Assembly: GCF_037975245.1 (NCBI RefSeq)
Contig: NC_092571.1
Coordinates: 357,501-421,500 of the forward strand
Source of the DNA: Apostichopus japonicus
Lineage: Eukaryota; Echinodermata; Holothuroidea; Aspidochirotida; Stichopodidae
Length of the DNA: 64,000 nucleotides
Reading direction: 5' to 3'
The notes under the pieces are model-generated. The model was given only the letters and a program-made list of their open reading frames with translations, had not been told where the DNA came from and did no database searches. A program made the position numbers and the translations under genes. Shown one piece after another: positions 11,043 to 20,703 of the stretch (its first letter is position 1; every line of letters begins with the position of its first letter).

Positions 11043-11360
11043 ATGGCTATGGCTAATCATTCACATCTAACATTGCTGGAATGCGATCAAATAATTGTTG
11101 TTGTTACAGACACAACTCGAAGTGTTGTTTTCTCACTTGCACAGGGGAACAATCAGTATGATGCACAACAGAGGCGGCTTACATCTTGTTTAAGTAACAT
11201 AGGCAGAATTCGTAACTTTTTAGATAGTGAAACTTTTGACGAAGTAAAAGATTCCATCCAAAATAAAAAAAAAGTAATACGTTCTCTAGCCCTTGTCAAT
11301 GCGTTTTCGGCTGTAGCTCCAACCACTTGTAATGTATTTGCCATGGCTTTATTTTGGTAA
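11043..11360 (+). CDS. Hypothetical 105-residue ORF in the core of the palindrome-flanked element
   Basis: This is the only sizeable ORF between the two palindrome arrays. The upstream ATG at 11028 would add five residues; the ATG at 11043 is an equally plausible start. The peptide has a polar N-terminal half (DAQQRRLTSCLSNIGRI), a charged stretch with NKKKVIRS, and a hydrophobic, cysteine-containing C-terminus (PTTCNVFAMALFW). I recognise no domain. It lacks the DDE/D motifs of a transposase and is too short for one. It could be a captured host exon or a chance ORF. Confidence 0.3.
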   Translation: MAMANHSHLTLLECDQIIVVVTDTTRSVVFSLAQGNNQYDAQQRRLTSCLSNIGRIRNFLDSETFDEVKDSIQNKKKVIRSLALVNAFSAVAPTTCNVFAMALFW

Positions 11361-11559
11361 TGGTATTCGTCAGGTACCAGGTCAGGTACGTACGTACTCA
11401 CCTTGCACAAATGTTAAGTGCTAGCTGGATCCAGATGGACAGCCGATATTCATTGTGCACATATCGACACCACGTACGTACACGTATCGCGGCAAGTTGT
11501 TTATAATGGCGCGCAAAGGCATGGGCAAAGTTTGGCGTTGAATGAACTAGCCAATCACA

Positions 11560-11970
11560 TTCCACTTAAGTGGAATACACTAGCCAATCACATTCCACTT
11601 AAGTGAAATAGACTATCCAATCACATTTCACTTAAGTGGAATTGTATTCCACTTAAGTGTAATTGTATTCCACTTAAGTGAAATAGACAGGACATTCCAC
11701 TTAAGTGGAATTGTATTCCACTTAAGTAGAATACAATTCCACTTAAGTGAAATGCATTTCCTAAGTGAAATACAATTCCACTTAAGTGAAATAGATTTAG
11801 CTTAAGTAAGATGCAGTGACAAGTTGATGAATTCAGCTTAAGTAAAATACAATTAAGCTTAGGTGGAATGGTATTCCACTTAAGTGAAATAGAATTCCAC
11901 TCAAGTTAAATAGTATTCTGCTTAAGTGAAATTGAATTCCACTTAAGTGAAATGTATTCGACTTAAGTCG
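11560..11970. repeat. Right array of ATTCCACTTAAGTGGAAT palindromes
   Basis: About a dozen further copies of the same palindrome family as the left arm, beginning with three units joined by CTAGCCAATCACATTCCACT-like linkers. The unit is its own reverse complement, so the two arms are related both directly and inversely. Confidence 0.9.
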
Positions 11971-12374
11971 AATTGCGAGGTAAATGTTAAAACGGCTTGC
12001 CATACGTGCACTGACCTAAATGGAGTGTAACCACTTCCGATTTTGCAATTTCCCAAGATCAGGCCCGAAAAATCCCAAGAAATACCAAGAACACTGTGCT
12101 GTATGGATTTCTAGCAATATCCAGCGATATCTAGGGATGAATATCCCAAGATCTTACCTAAACTGAAGGCAGATAGAGAATCGAAACCTTCAGTGAACTG
12201 AACTTGAAACTGTGCGTCTTTCGAAATGAAAAGAATGTGGGGAATTGCACAATAAACAGATCAAAGTTATATATTTCAGTCTCATTTCAATTATTCGAAT
12301 TTGTTAAGCAAACAGCAGATATCACATCATATCAGTGAGCATGAAAATGGCGTTCCAGGATGAACAGCCTTCAA

Positions 12375-12558
12375 ACCATGGGCGCAGATCCTGGTGGGGA
12401 CAGCAGGACGCGTCCCCATCAACTTTTTTCAGTAGTGGGGACATAATATACCGTGTCTCCACCAATTTTTCTTGACCAATAGCTGCATTTCAAGTTCCCC
12501 TGTATTGAACTTTGGCGCAGTTAGATCCAGCCCAGCCCCTCGGTTCCTACGCCCTTGC
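12375..12558. mobile_element. hAT-like MITE remnant
   Basis: The left edge CATGGGCGCAGATCC and right edge GGTTCCTACGCCCTTG resemble degenerate hAT terminal repeats of the type seen in the clearer elements at 14503 and 35736. No 8 bp duplication is evident. Confidence 0.4.
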
Positions 12559-12597
12559 TAACCACTGCGTCACTGCAACTGTTGAGAAATAATGCTA

Positions 12598-13143
12598 ATT
12601 TTTTCTTCAAAATGGAACGGAGGGTGATGTTCAAATGCTGTACAGGATAACTCAAAACGTACACCTTTATTGAACTTCATATTTCAAATTGTCTCAAAAT
12701 TGGCATTATTTTCAGTGCTTTATACTACATGACTCTAGGTTTGGCAGTAACTTGTGAAAATGTTTCATAGTGAAAATAAAACAATGTCATGTTACTCATT
12801 AATTATTAAAGGGTTGGCAGAGCTGCTTTTCTTGCTCAAATTGATCAAAGAATATGTCCATGTGCTCATACATAGAGCATCTGTATGTCTTTATATCACA
12901 TAGGAAGACTGTTCTCTCTGGGTATTGAAACATTTTGGAATATATATTCTACATTTTGAGTCCTTAAAAGATCTTAATTCTTTTGATTGCCTTGTTGCTA
13001 AAGTAATGGTCAAGACAACGTTTCCTGAATCTGCATAGCTCATGTCGCGGAGCGGTTGAAAACTATTAATATACAACAACCAGTTAAAACAACAGTATCA
13101 GGCAGTATTTTATCACCCTCCGTTCCATTTTTGAAGAAAAAAT
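12598..13143. mobile_element. TA-flanked inverted-repeat element (Tc1/mariner-type MITE)
   Basis: ATTTTTTCTTCAAAATGGAA at the left matches the reverse complement of the right end for about 30 bases including GGAACGGAGGGTGAT. TA dinucleotides flank both ends, as expected of Tc1/mariner targeting. The 546 bp interior has no transposase ORF. Confidence 0.65.
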
Positions 13144-13239
13144 TACGATTAAAACATTGAACACTTCTATCGCTTAGCATACAATTTCCGAGGAAACAAC
13201 ACCGTGAAACTGGAGAACATTTATGAATAAGAAAGGTTT

Positions 13240-13460
13240 GATTTGACTGCGTTGAAATAACTTATGACTGGCAAGATGCGTGGAGCGCTCTCTATCGGCC
13301 TCTTTTTTGGTCAGTTTGCAACTTCAGAGGAACAATAGAAACCCGAAAAAACTTTTAAAACGAACAAAGGATTCACAAACCTTTGTTCTGCCTAAAAGAT
13401 AAGCAGAGGCCAAAAGAGGCCTAAAAGATAAGCAGAATGAAACTGTTAGCAAACTGCTTA
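13240..13460. repeat. Dispersed repeat shared with 16630-16790
   Basis: TTTGATTTGACTGC, CTGGCAAGATGCGT, GTTTGCAACTT and AGAGGAACAATAGAAA occur in the same order here and at 16632-16735. Both lie next to hAT-like or LINE fragments. No coding potential. Confidence 0.6.
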
Positions 13461-13529
13461 TCCACTAGAGAGCCTGTGTAATAGAATGTGTAAAAGTTTC
13501 GATCCTAGCAGGATCTTCTTCAGAGGCTT

Positions 13530-15770
13530 AAAAAATAAGATCAGCAGAAAGTTTGGTTTATTGTAGATTTGTGTGCGCGGAATTAGCCCGATTGATACGG
13601 GGAAAGGTGATTAATTTGCTCTAGGTGGGATCTGGTGCGGTTATCTATAATTCTTTCGGAAATCTTACATACGGCTTGGAGGAGACTAATTGGTCGATAG
13701 TTTTGAATTTTGGTGCGGTCTTTACTTAGTTTCGGTATTAAAATCTTTTTGGCGGATTTCCATGGGGTTGGGAAATAACCCAGTCTAAGGAGTTCGTTAA
13801 ATAGTGGGAAAATATGAGAGTTAATGAATATCGGAGGGGAGTTTTTAGGCATTTGGTCATTTATGTTGTCAGGACCAGTGGAGGATGCATTTTTTAGTGG
13901 CACTATACCAATTGTTTATATCTATTTTATTGAGCAGAGGGATGTTTTTTGTTGAGACATCCTAATGGGTTGGTGTTAAAGCTGGTTGCATTTCTGATAA
14001 TTGTACGGTCTATTTCGTGTTTACAGCTGATATGGTATGGGGGGCCATCGTAGATATTGAATATACTTTTAAAGTACGATTCAATTAGCTTTATTTGGTC
14101 TTGAGTTTTTGTGATGAGGTTACCTACGTTATCTCTAAGGCCTTGGTCTGTTTTACCTGTGTTTGGGGTTGTAATGGGGTTAATGATTTTTTTAAATTTT
14201 CCAAAAGTGTTTCGGGTTTTTATCATTAATTATTAAATCGCAGTTGTTTGGGACGCGGTTTTGTTCATCCGCCAATATTTGTCTGTTTATTGCTATTTAA
14301 GTTGGTTAATTTGGGTTTTTAGAGTTAGGTCTCGGGAGATGATATAGGTTCTACGTAGGCGACGTCTGAGTTTCATAAGTGTAAGGATTTTCTTATTTAG
14401 TTTTCGTTTTCTGTTTTGTTTTTAAATGACAGTGTCTTTTGAAAGTATTGAAGATATGATTGATGGGCAACGCTGTCACAGTAATTGTCGATGTAATTTA
14501 GCCAGGCGCGGCGGAACGGGAAAATTATTGGGGTGCTAATGTGTTAAGATTATCTAAGCGGAGCGCCACCATGGGTTGATGCGGAGCGTACAAGACAATT
14601 TTGGGGTTTTCAAACCCCCAGATGCCCGGAAACGGCACTTGCCGAGTGTTTTATGCTGCGAATACCTAGCCCTAAGATATGGGTCTCAAGCCTGCAATTT
14701 CTCAGATTGCACCAAAAAATCTGTAAAAGCATTGTAATTTGTATATTCGAGGGTGTTTTAAGAGAGTAGCTATTACTCGTAGTGTACTCGCAAAGACGTT
14801 TTTGAGTGTAGTAAATTACTACTTGCAATTAAATGCAATAATTAAATAAATGTCCTAAGAAAAAACAGAAAGCATTTCTTAATGTCAACAAATGGGTAAT
14901 TCCAAACCATGTGCAGTTGCCAACAAATTTCTATGAACCAAGCACAGTCACGAATGCTGGGCCTATACAGTACAGGTGAAATGCTAATATTGTGTTTTTG
15001 TTCGTTTAATAATTAATTGCGCACATAGAGCCATGTTCCACGCCTTGCGTGTACTCGTAGTGTCAACGCAAATTTTGATGAGTGTATAGCGTTTAGCTTA
15101 TTACACTCTTATTTAAAACACTAATATTCGATGAGGCATGATAGAGACAATCAATTATCATATCGTTTGAATGCTCTGGCTGCAATGCTCCGCACCTACC
15201 CCCCCCCCCCATGTCCCTGAAGGATATATCCATGGGAAATGTGCTACCATTGGAAGGATATATCTTTCAGGGGATGTTGGAGAACTGGCTGAAATGAGGC
15301 AAATCATTGGCCTAAGACGTAGTTGTGTTGCGCTTACCCCCCCCCCCCCCCGGTTCCGCCGCCACTGAATTTAGCTCGTTGTTTTGGTTGTTGTATTTTG
15401 GGAGTCTGTTTTATTGTAATTATACGTCACTTCGTTATTTGGTATGCGGTTGAGGTTTATGTCTAGCTCAAAAACGAGTGGAAAAATTGTCACTGATTTA
15501 GTCATCTTCTAGGATTTGTATCGAATGTGTTTAAGTTGCGAGGTGATTTGAGGTTACATGGGTAGTCAAGTAGTTCTGTAATATTGTTTATTGGGTTTAT
15601 CCTAGGATTGGTACTTTGGCTAATTATCGTTAAGTTGTATTTATCACATATTTCTAAGAGATTTGCCTTTTTCAGAAAAAATAATGTGGGCAATTACTAG
15701 GAGTTTTGTATTTTTATTAGAACATATATATGCTATGCTGGATATGGGCTCATTTGGGGGACTATAATCA
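13530..15770 (-). mobile_element. LINE (non-LTR retrotransposon) fragment, copy 1, split by a hAT insertion
   Basis: The minus-strand reading contains reverse transcriptase sequence at 13903-13583 (palm motif GPDNI, then NYRPISLLQAVCKISERII) and endonuclease-related sequence at 15693-15502 (NLLEICDKYNLTIISQ). It aligns at the nucleotide level with the fuller minus-strand copy at 23.6-25.0 kb. The RT C-terminus and ORF1 are missing, and frameshifts and stops interrupt the rest. An 865 bp DNA element sits between the RT and endonuclease parts. Jockey/I-type affinity is inferred from copy 2. Confidence 0.85.
14503..15367. mobile_element. hAT-like element nested in LINE copy 1
   Basis: The ends are CAGGCGCGGCGGAAC and GTTCCGCCGCCACTG, inverted repeats with the CAG...CTG termini typical of hAT. 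Both are flanked by the 8 bp duplication AATTTAGC (14495-14502, 15368-15375). The paralogous LINE at about 24,590-24,615 reads straight through the site with one AATTTAGC, an internal empty-site control. No transposase ORF remains. A GTGGCGCTCCGCTTA-type block near 14557 recurs (inverted) at 16120 and 44402. Confidence 0.9.
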
Positions 15771-15866
15771 TACCACGAAAGTGTCCATTAGGTATAGGTT
15801 GCATTGAGGGTGTGTTATTCTTTCGTCAAATGGCGTACCATAGGGGGGAGGGGGTGGTCTATCTGG

Positions 15867-16207
15867 CAGTGGCGCAGCGTCCATACAGTCAGGGGGCGGA
15901 TACCCCCCCCCCCCCCCCCCGACGGACTCGAATGGACTGCTGGCGCCCTTTTTTAGCTTTTTACCACTTTATATGCTATTATTGACGTTTTTATTGCGCT
16001 CTCATCTACCTATTGACATTTATCCTTTATCTGCAAATTAGCAAGGCCCGGAAAGTGTCATTTCCGCTGATCTAAGGAGCATCTTTATTCAAAATTTTCG
16101 GTACGCTCCGCGCCAAACCTGTGGTGGCGCTCCGCTTAGATAGTTTCGAAAGCGCCCCTACAGACCATTCTCGCCCCCCTCGACCAATACCCTTAGCTCC
16201 GCCACTG
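15867..16207. mobile_element. hAT-like MITE fragment
   Basis: Starts CAGTGGCGCAGCG and ends GAGCTCCGCCACTG-like (CTTAGCTCCGCCACTG), giving about 12 bp inverted termini. It contains a C homopolymer (15902-15919) and the shared GGTGGCGCTCCGCTTAGA block. No matching 8 bp duplication is visible, so it may be a composite of two elements. Confidence 0.55.
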
Positions 16208-17320
16208 CAAATGACCCGATAGAAATACGTGTTCTTTATAAGTGCACAATTTTGAAAAACCCCTCTTTTCAGCCCCCTCTTTTGTCCTCTCTGAAACACC
16301 CATCGACATTAAAATTAGACGTGGAATAGAAGACACCCTTGTCTTTGTTATACACTAATTTCGTGTAATTATCTGACCGGGAAAGGCTTTTTGTTTATAT
16401 GATTTCCATTTTTTTCATAAATCACAAATCATTTTTTTCCCCTGCACGCCCCCACACAGCACCCAATTCCAAAATGAACTTCAGATTCGTAATCAGCGTG
16501 TCGCGAACTACCTTTGCGACAAAAAGTTTTTTCACCTTTAAAAACCGTAAGCAGTTTTTTCCAAAATTTATGCCAAAATTTGACCCATTTATTCATAAAT
16601 GTCAAGATAAAACTCAAGATGACAAACAAAGGTTTGATTTGACTGCTTTGAAATCACGTATCACTGGCAAGATGCGTCGAGCGCCCTTTTATTTCGCTCA
16701 GTTTGCAACTTTTCAGAGGAACAATAGAAAACGGAAAAACTTTTAGGGGCAACAAAAGATTTTAATCCTTTGTTCGTCGTAAAAGTTTTTCGGTCTTACT
16801 TTTTCAAGTTTGAGGTGCAAAAACTTGTTGTCGCAAATTCGATAAATGTGTATCTTTTCTGGTAGTTCGCGACACGCTGATTACGAATCTGAAGTTTATT
16901 TTGGAATTGGGTATCAAAAAGAAGTACTTTTTAAACTTTTCAGACAAAAAACCTATTTTTGTCGCAAATAAAAATTGCCAAAAATTGACCCCAAATCGAT
17001 TTCGCCCATATGACGTGACAGGGGGTAACCGATGCTCAGGAGCCCAAATCTGCAACTCCCAGGTCCATATCTGCTTCCGTTCGGGAGATACGTGGTCTCA
17101 AAGGACCCGATAGAAATACGTGTTCTTTATAAGTGCACAATTTGGAAAACCCCCTCTTTTAAGGCCCCTCTCTTGTCCTCTCTGAAGCACCCATCGAAAT
17201 TAAAATTAGACGTGGAGTAGAAGACACCCTTGTCTTTGTTATACACTTATTTCGTGTAATTATCTGACCGAGTGACCGGAAAAGGCTTTTTGTTTATGAT
17301 TTCTATTTTTTTCATAAGTC
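16208..17320. repeat. Direct and inverted repeat block
   Basis: About 190 bp (ACCCGATAGAAATACGTG through ATTATCTGACCG) occurs at 16213-16380 and again directly at 17106-17270. Between them, 16466-16535 (TTCAGATTCGTAATCAGCGT then GTCGCGAACTACC) is repeated in inverted orientation at 16862-16912. The arrangement suggests a foldback element with duplicated flanks. ORFs across it are not supported. Confidence 0.7.
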
Positions 17321-17325
17321 ATAAA

Positions 17326-18233
17326 TCTGGACTTTGAAGTTTAAATATTAGAAACGAGCATTAATTCTCAACAGTTCTAGTGGCGCAGTTGGTAGTGCTC
17401 TGGACTGACAAACTCCGTGTCTCAGGTTCGATTCCCAGACAGAGCATTTTGATTTTTTTTTCTCTTTTCCTTCTTCCATTCTGGACTTTGAAGTTTAAAT
17501 ATTAGAAACGAGCATTAATTCTCAACAGTTCTAGTGGCGCAGTTGGTAGTGCTCTGGACTCACAAACTCCGTGTCTCAGGTTCGATTCCCAGACACAGCA
17601 TTTTGATTTTTTCTCTTTTCCTTCTTCCATTCTGGACTTTGAAGTTTAAATATTAGAAACGAGCATTAATTCTCAACAGTTCTAGTGGCGCAGTTGGTAG
17701 TGCTCTGGACTCACAAACTCCGTGTCTCAGGTTCGATTCCCAGACAGAGCATTTTGATTTTTTCTCTTTTCCTTCTTCCATTCTGGACTTAGAAGTTTAA
17801 ATATTAGAAACGAGCATTAATTCTCAACAGTTCTAGTGGCGCAGTTGGTAGTGCTCTGGACTGACAAACTCCATGTCTCAGGTTCGATTCCCAGACAGAG
17901 CATTTTGATTTTCTTTTCTTTTCCTTCTTCCATTCTGGACTTAGAAGTTTAAATATTAGAAACGAGCATTAATTCTCAACAGTTCTAGTGGCGCAGTTGG
18001 TAGTGCTCTGGACTCACAAACTCCGTGTCTCAGGTTCGATTCCCAGACAGAGCATTTTGATTTTCTTTTCTTTTCCTTCTTCCATTCTGGACTTTGTAGT
18101 TTAAATATTAGAAACGAGCATTAATTCTCAACAGTTCTAGTGGCGCAGTTGGTAGTGCTCTGGACTGGAGAGACACAGACAAACTCCATGTCTCCGGTTC
18201 GATTCCCAGACAGAGCATCATGTCTGCGGTTAA
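17326..18233 (+). repeat. Six-copy, ~152 bp tandem array of a tRNA-like (pol III promoter-bearing) unit
   Basis: The unit carries an A-box-like TGGCGCAGTTGGTAG (starts near 17381, 17535, 17685, 17837, 17989 and 18141) and a B-box GGTTCGATTCC about 50 bases later. The leader ATTAGAAACGAGCATTAATT is shared. The D-arm pairs well and the acceptor ends pair partly, but the anticodon arm is weak and position 33 is not T. A functional tRNA is therefore unlikely. Each unit ends AGAGCA followed by TTTTGATTTT, a possible pol III terminator. The sixth copy has an insertion in the anticodon region. It is tRNA-derived, like a SINE head amplified in tandem. Confidence 0.8.
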
Positions 18234-18314
18234 TGTCTAGACAGAGCCTTTTACTTTTCTGTTCTTTGGAGGGAGTGGAAGTATAAATATAAGAAACGAA
18301 GTTTTTCCAGAGGG

Positions 18315-18405
18315 AACCGAAATGGTGTAATTGGTTATTCCATCGTTCAGTAAGCGATTGGTTTGGATTGCATCGGTTCAAGCCCCAGGTGAGTATTCGC
18401 AAAAG
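18315..18405 (+). repeat. Second tRNA-like sequence
   Basis: TGGTGTAATTGGTTA resembles an A box and GGTTCAAGCCC a B box, spaced as in tRNA genes with a slightly long middle. It differs from the preceding array. Acceptor pairing is poor, so it is called tRNA-derived rather than a tRNA gene. Confidence 0.45.
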
Positions 18406-18419
18406 GAGTTCTGACAAGT

Positions 18420-18665
18420 GGATAAGGTGAATCCCGAAGGCGGGCGGTCCCCCTCCTCCTGGCAGGTGGACAAGGTGAGTACCAAGGGTGACAGGTAAGA
18501 GGGGGCAGGATGAGAGGGGGTGAGGGTGCGGACAAGGTGAGGTCGCCGCCCCCTCCCCTGACAAGGTAAAGGCGCGGACAAGTGGAGTTCGCCGCCACCC
18601 CTCCCCCTGACAAGGTTCAACGCGGACAAGGTGAGTTCGCCGCCACCCCTCCCCCTGACTAGCTA
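18420..18665. repeat. GC-rich short repeat block
   Basis: Repeats of GACAAGGTGAG and GTTCGCCGCCACCCCTCCCC. The overlapping Pro/Ser-rich minus-strand ORFs are products of the repeat. Confidence 0.7.
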
Positions 18666-18757
18666 ATCGGGGGTGAGGGAGTAGTGGAGAAAATGTTTTT
18701 ACAAAAAAAGACTAAGTCCAAACAGCAGGATCTTTAAATATTTGTAAAGCTATAGAA

Positions 18758-18835
18758 ACCAGAGGCCCACCTAATGGTCTAGTGGTAAAGACTTTTGCTT
18801 TTGCATCTCAAGGTCCCTGGCTCAAACTCAATCTT
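18758..18835 (+). repeat. Third tRNA-like sequence, degenerate
   Basis: TGGTCTAGTGGTAAAG is a good A box of the Gln/Glu tRNA type. The B-box region GGCTCAAACTC is degenerate. A long A/T stretch follows, as in a SINE tail. Confidence 0.4.
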
Positions 18836-18849
18836 TGCTTTTCCTTTTA

Positions 18850-20367
18850 CAATACTCATGTAAAAGGAAGAAAAAAAGGAAAAAAAAGAATGATACTTTG
18901 AAATAACTTCTTTTTTTTAATGACAAATCAGTTCATGGACAGGATATACCTTCATCCCTCCCACCACAGTTAATACCCTTCAACTACCTGTTCAGAAACA
19001 GGTTATCCCTCATCAAATTATTATGCAAATACTAATCAAAACATGCAATACATATTTCATAAACATTCTTAGTGATACCTGCATCTACTATTGAGATGGT
19101 TGGGTGACAACAGACAGTTTCTATAATGTTTCTATTATTTCTAATATCAGCCTGGAGGGCAGTTATTTAATGATACTAAGCAGTCACATGTACATATGGG
19201 ATAAGCCTATGGCCTTTTTACTTCACACCAGGTGGCTATCCAATTCACACCAGTACATTCTTTTTGGACATTTTTTTTTAAACATTTGGAAGACCATTTC
19301 ACCATGAGGGGAAAAAGAATTGATTTCTCCTAGATAAAAATAATAACCCAATCTTACTTTAGCCAGATAGGGCTTGAATCCATAGGTTTGCTTGACGACA
19401 AGTTCCCAACAAAAAGGAGTTGGCCTTCCATGGCTGATTGCTGATTCAGTTTACAATACCATGGCGCCCCTGCTACCATCAATAAAATTGTCTTTAACTT
19501 TCATTTATTAACTAAACCTGATTTTGAATTAATTTAGATAACTCAATTTTTACATTTTTTGCCCTCCAGTTTGAAAAAGGAAACGTTACTACCATAGCAC
19601 AAACAACATATATGTGGAAAGGTTGCTCCCTTTCATTGCTGTCTCAATCACCCCCCCCCCCGCTCCGACTACCACACCCCAAATTATATACACGAAGAGT
19701 GCATTATTGAAAGTTTCTTTAAATATAGCCTTATCATGCAGCAAACCTGTGCTACTGCAAACTGAAAATTCAATTCAAAGATTCTCCCTCTTCACTTTCA
19801 TTTCTCCTTCTCTATCCTTCGCCTCACCACCCCCCACCCCACCCCTGGTCCTTCCAACTACCATCCATAACTCCTGCCAATATTAAATTCAGTCACCTTA
19901 TCATGCCCCCATAAAGTGTCAGTCAGTCAAGCACCACAATGTTTGTAGACCAAGAAATCAACAACCGAAACCCATTTTTAAAACTTTAAAGCCCCATCAA
20001 ATAAAGATGCTGTTTTTTTCTTCTTTTTCTCTAAACAAGATAAACACACAAACACCAAATCCAAAATATATAAAATTCCAAATCCCATTTTGAATATTCT
20101 TCAAATTTTGTTTGCCAAGCCAGGTTAAAAAAGTGAGTGTTATTCTTTTTGGCCTTCCTTTGTTGCAATGCAAACACAGAGGTGTTTGCATTGCAACAAG
20201 GTGTAGTTTTCTATACTAAAAAACAAATAAAATCAAATAAAACTTAAATAAAAGATGATTATAGCACATGCAGGAGAAGAGTGAGAGCCCTCCCAAATAC
20301 TACCGGCTTATGTATACAAAAGACCTTTTTCCGAAATCCTTTTTCCGACATCGTGGCAAATCGAGAG
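18850..20367. other. 3' flank of SRP68; no gene seen
   Basis: AT-rich sequence with C homopolymers (19651, 19830). A near-perfect hairpin lies at 20157-20201 (TTGCAATGCAAACAC, loop AGAG, GTGTTTGCATTGCAA). It may include the SRP68 3' UTR, because several AATAAA-like strings occur on the minus strand near 20220-20250. Confidence 0.45.
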
Positions 20368-20666
20368 TTACTTTTCACCCCCGCTCCACCATCCACGCAG
20401 GAACCCACCCAGACCCCCCTGCGGGGACGATTTATTCTGTTCCAGTTTCTCATCCAAGGAGGGTAACTCTATATGGTTCAGAGCTATGTCAAAGAAGAGC
20501 GGTTTGCACGGTGACGGCTTAAAGTCCAGTGGAAATGTGGTGAAGTTGGGCTTGGCGGCCAGGTCCGGCTGGTTGGCGTTGTACCGGTCAAGCCATTCCG
20601 CCAGCGGTCGATTGTCCTTCAGACCGAGTTGCGCCATTCCTTTGCTGATGAAAGGTTCATTGGAAT
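20368..20666 (-). CDS. SRP68: SRP68 C-terminal exon (signal recognition particle subunit SRP68)
   Basis: SRP68 forms a heterodimer with SRP72 on the 7SL RNA of the cytosolic signal recognition particle, which targets ribosomes to the ER. This last exon encodes 98 residues plus stop (TAA 20370-20368). The hallmark is PCKPLFFDIALNHIELPSL followed by DEKLEQ, matching the conserved SRP68 C-terminus, which in the human protein is the SRP72-binding region. Upstream, KDNRPLAEWL also fits. The tail GGLGGFLRGWWSGGEK is a family-like Gly/aromatic end. The acceptor TTTTTCAG precedes 20666. The exon enters with two bases completing an Asp codon begun in the upstream exon. The ATG at 20703 is upstream of the acceptor and is not the start. 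Identification is by remembered family similarity. Confidence 0.93.
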
Positions 20667-20703
20667 CTGAAAAATGAACGCAGAGAGGTTCTTGGTAAGC
20701 CAT

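Larger units (their letters stand above)
10277..12004. mobile_element. 1.73 kb inverted-repeat element with palindrome arrays and CGTGCA target duplication
   Basis: The left end starts TATGGCAAGCCGTTTTAACA. The right end is its reverse complement, and the two match for about 57 bases with three mismatches. CGTGCA lies directly outside each end (10271-10276 and 12005-12010), consistent with a 6 bp target duplication. Inside each end is an array of the self-complementary 18-mer ATTCCACTTAAGTGGAAT and one- or two-base variants: left arm to about 10945, right arm from about 11560. The centre is unique and holds a 110-codon ORF. No transposase motif is visible, so it is probably non-autonomous. 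A 6 bp duplication is unusual; IS3EU and Dada superfamilies are described with about 6 bp, but assignment is open. Confidence 0.8.

Noticed and set aside
10340-11970. CRISPR array
   Set aside because: The repeats are palindromes with irregular spacing and no unique spacers of uniform length, and the DNA is eukaryotic.
17380-17450. Functional tRNA gene
   Set aside because: The boxes are good, but the anticodon arm pairs poorly, position 33 is not T and acceptor pairing has mismatches.
18121-18629. Three overlapping Pro/Ser-rich minus-strand ORFs
   Set aside because: They come from the GC-rich repeat block and the tRNA-like array, with no splice or domain support.
20268-20522. Plus-strand ORFs opposite SRP68
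   Set aside because: Shadows of the conserved minus-strand SRP68 frame.
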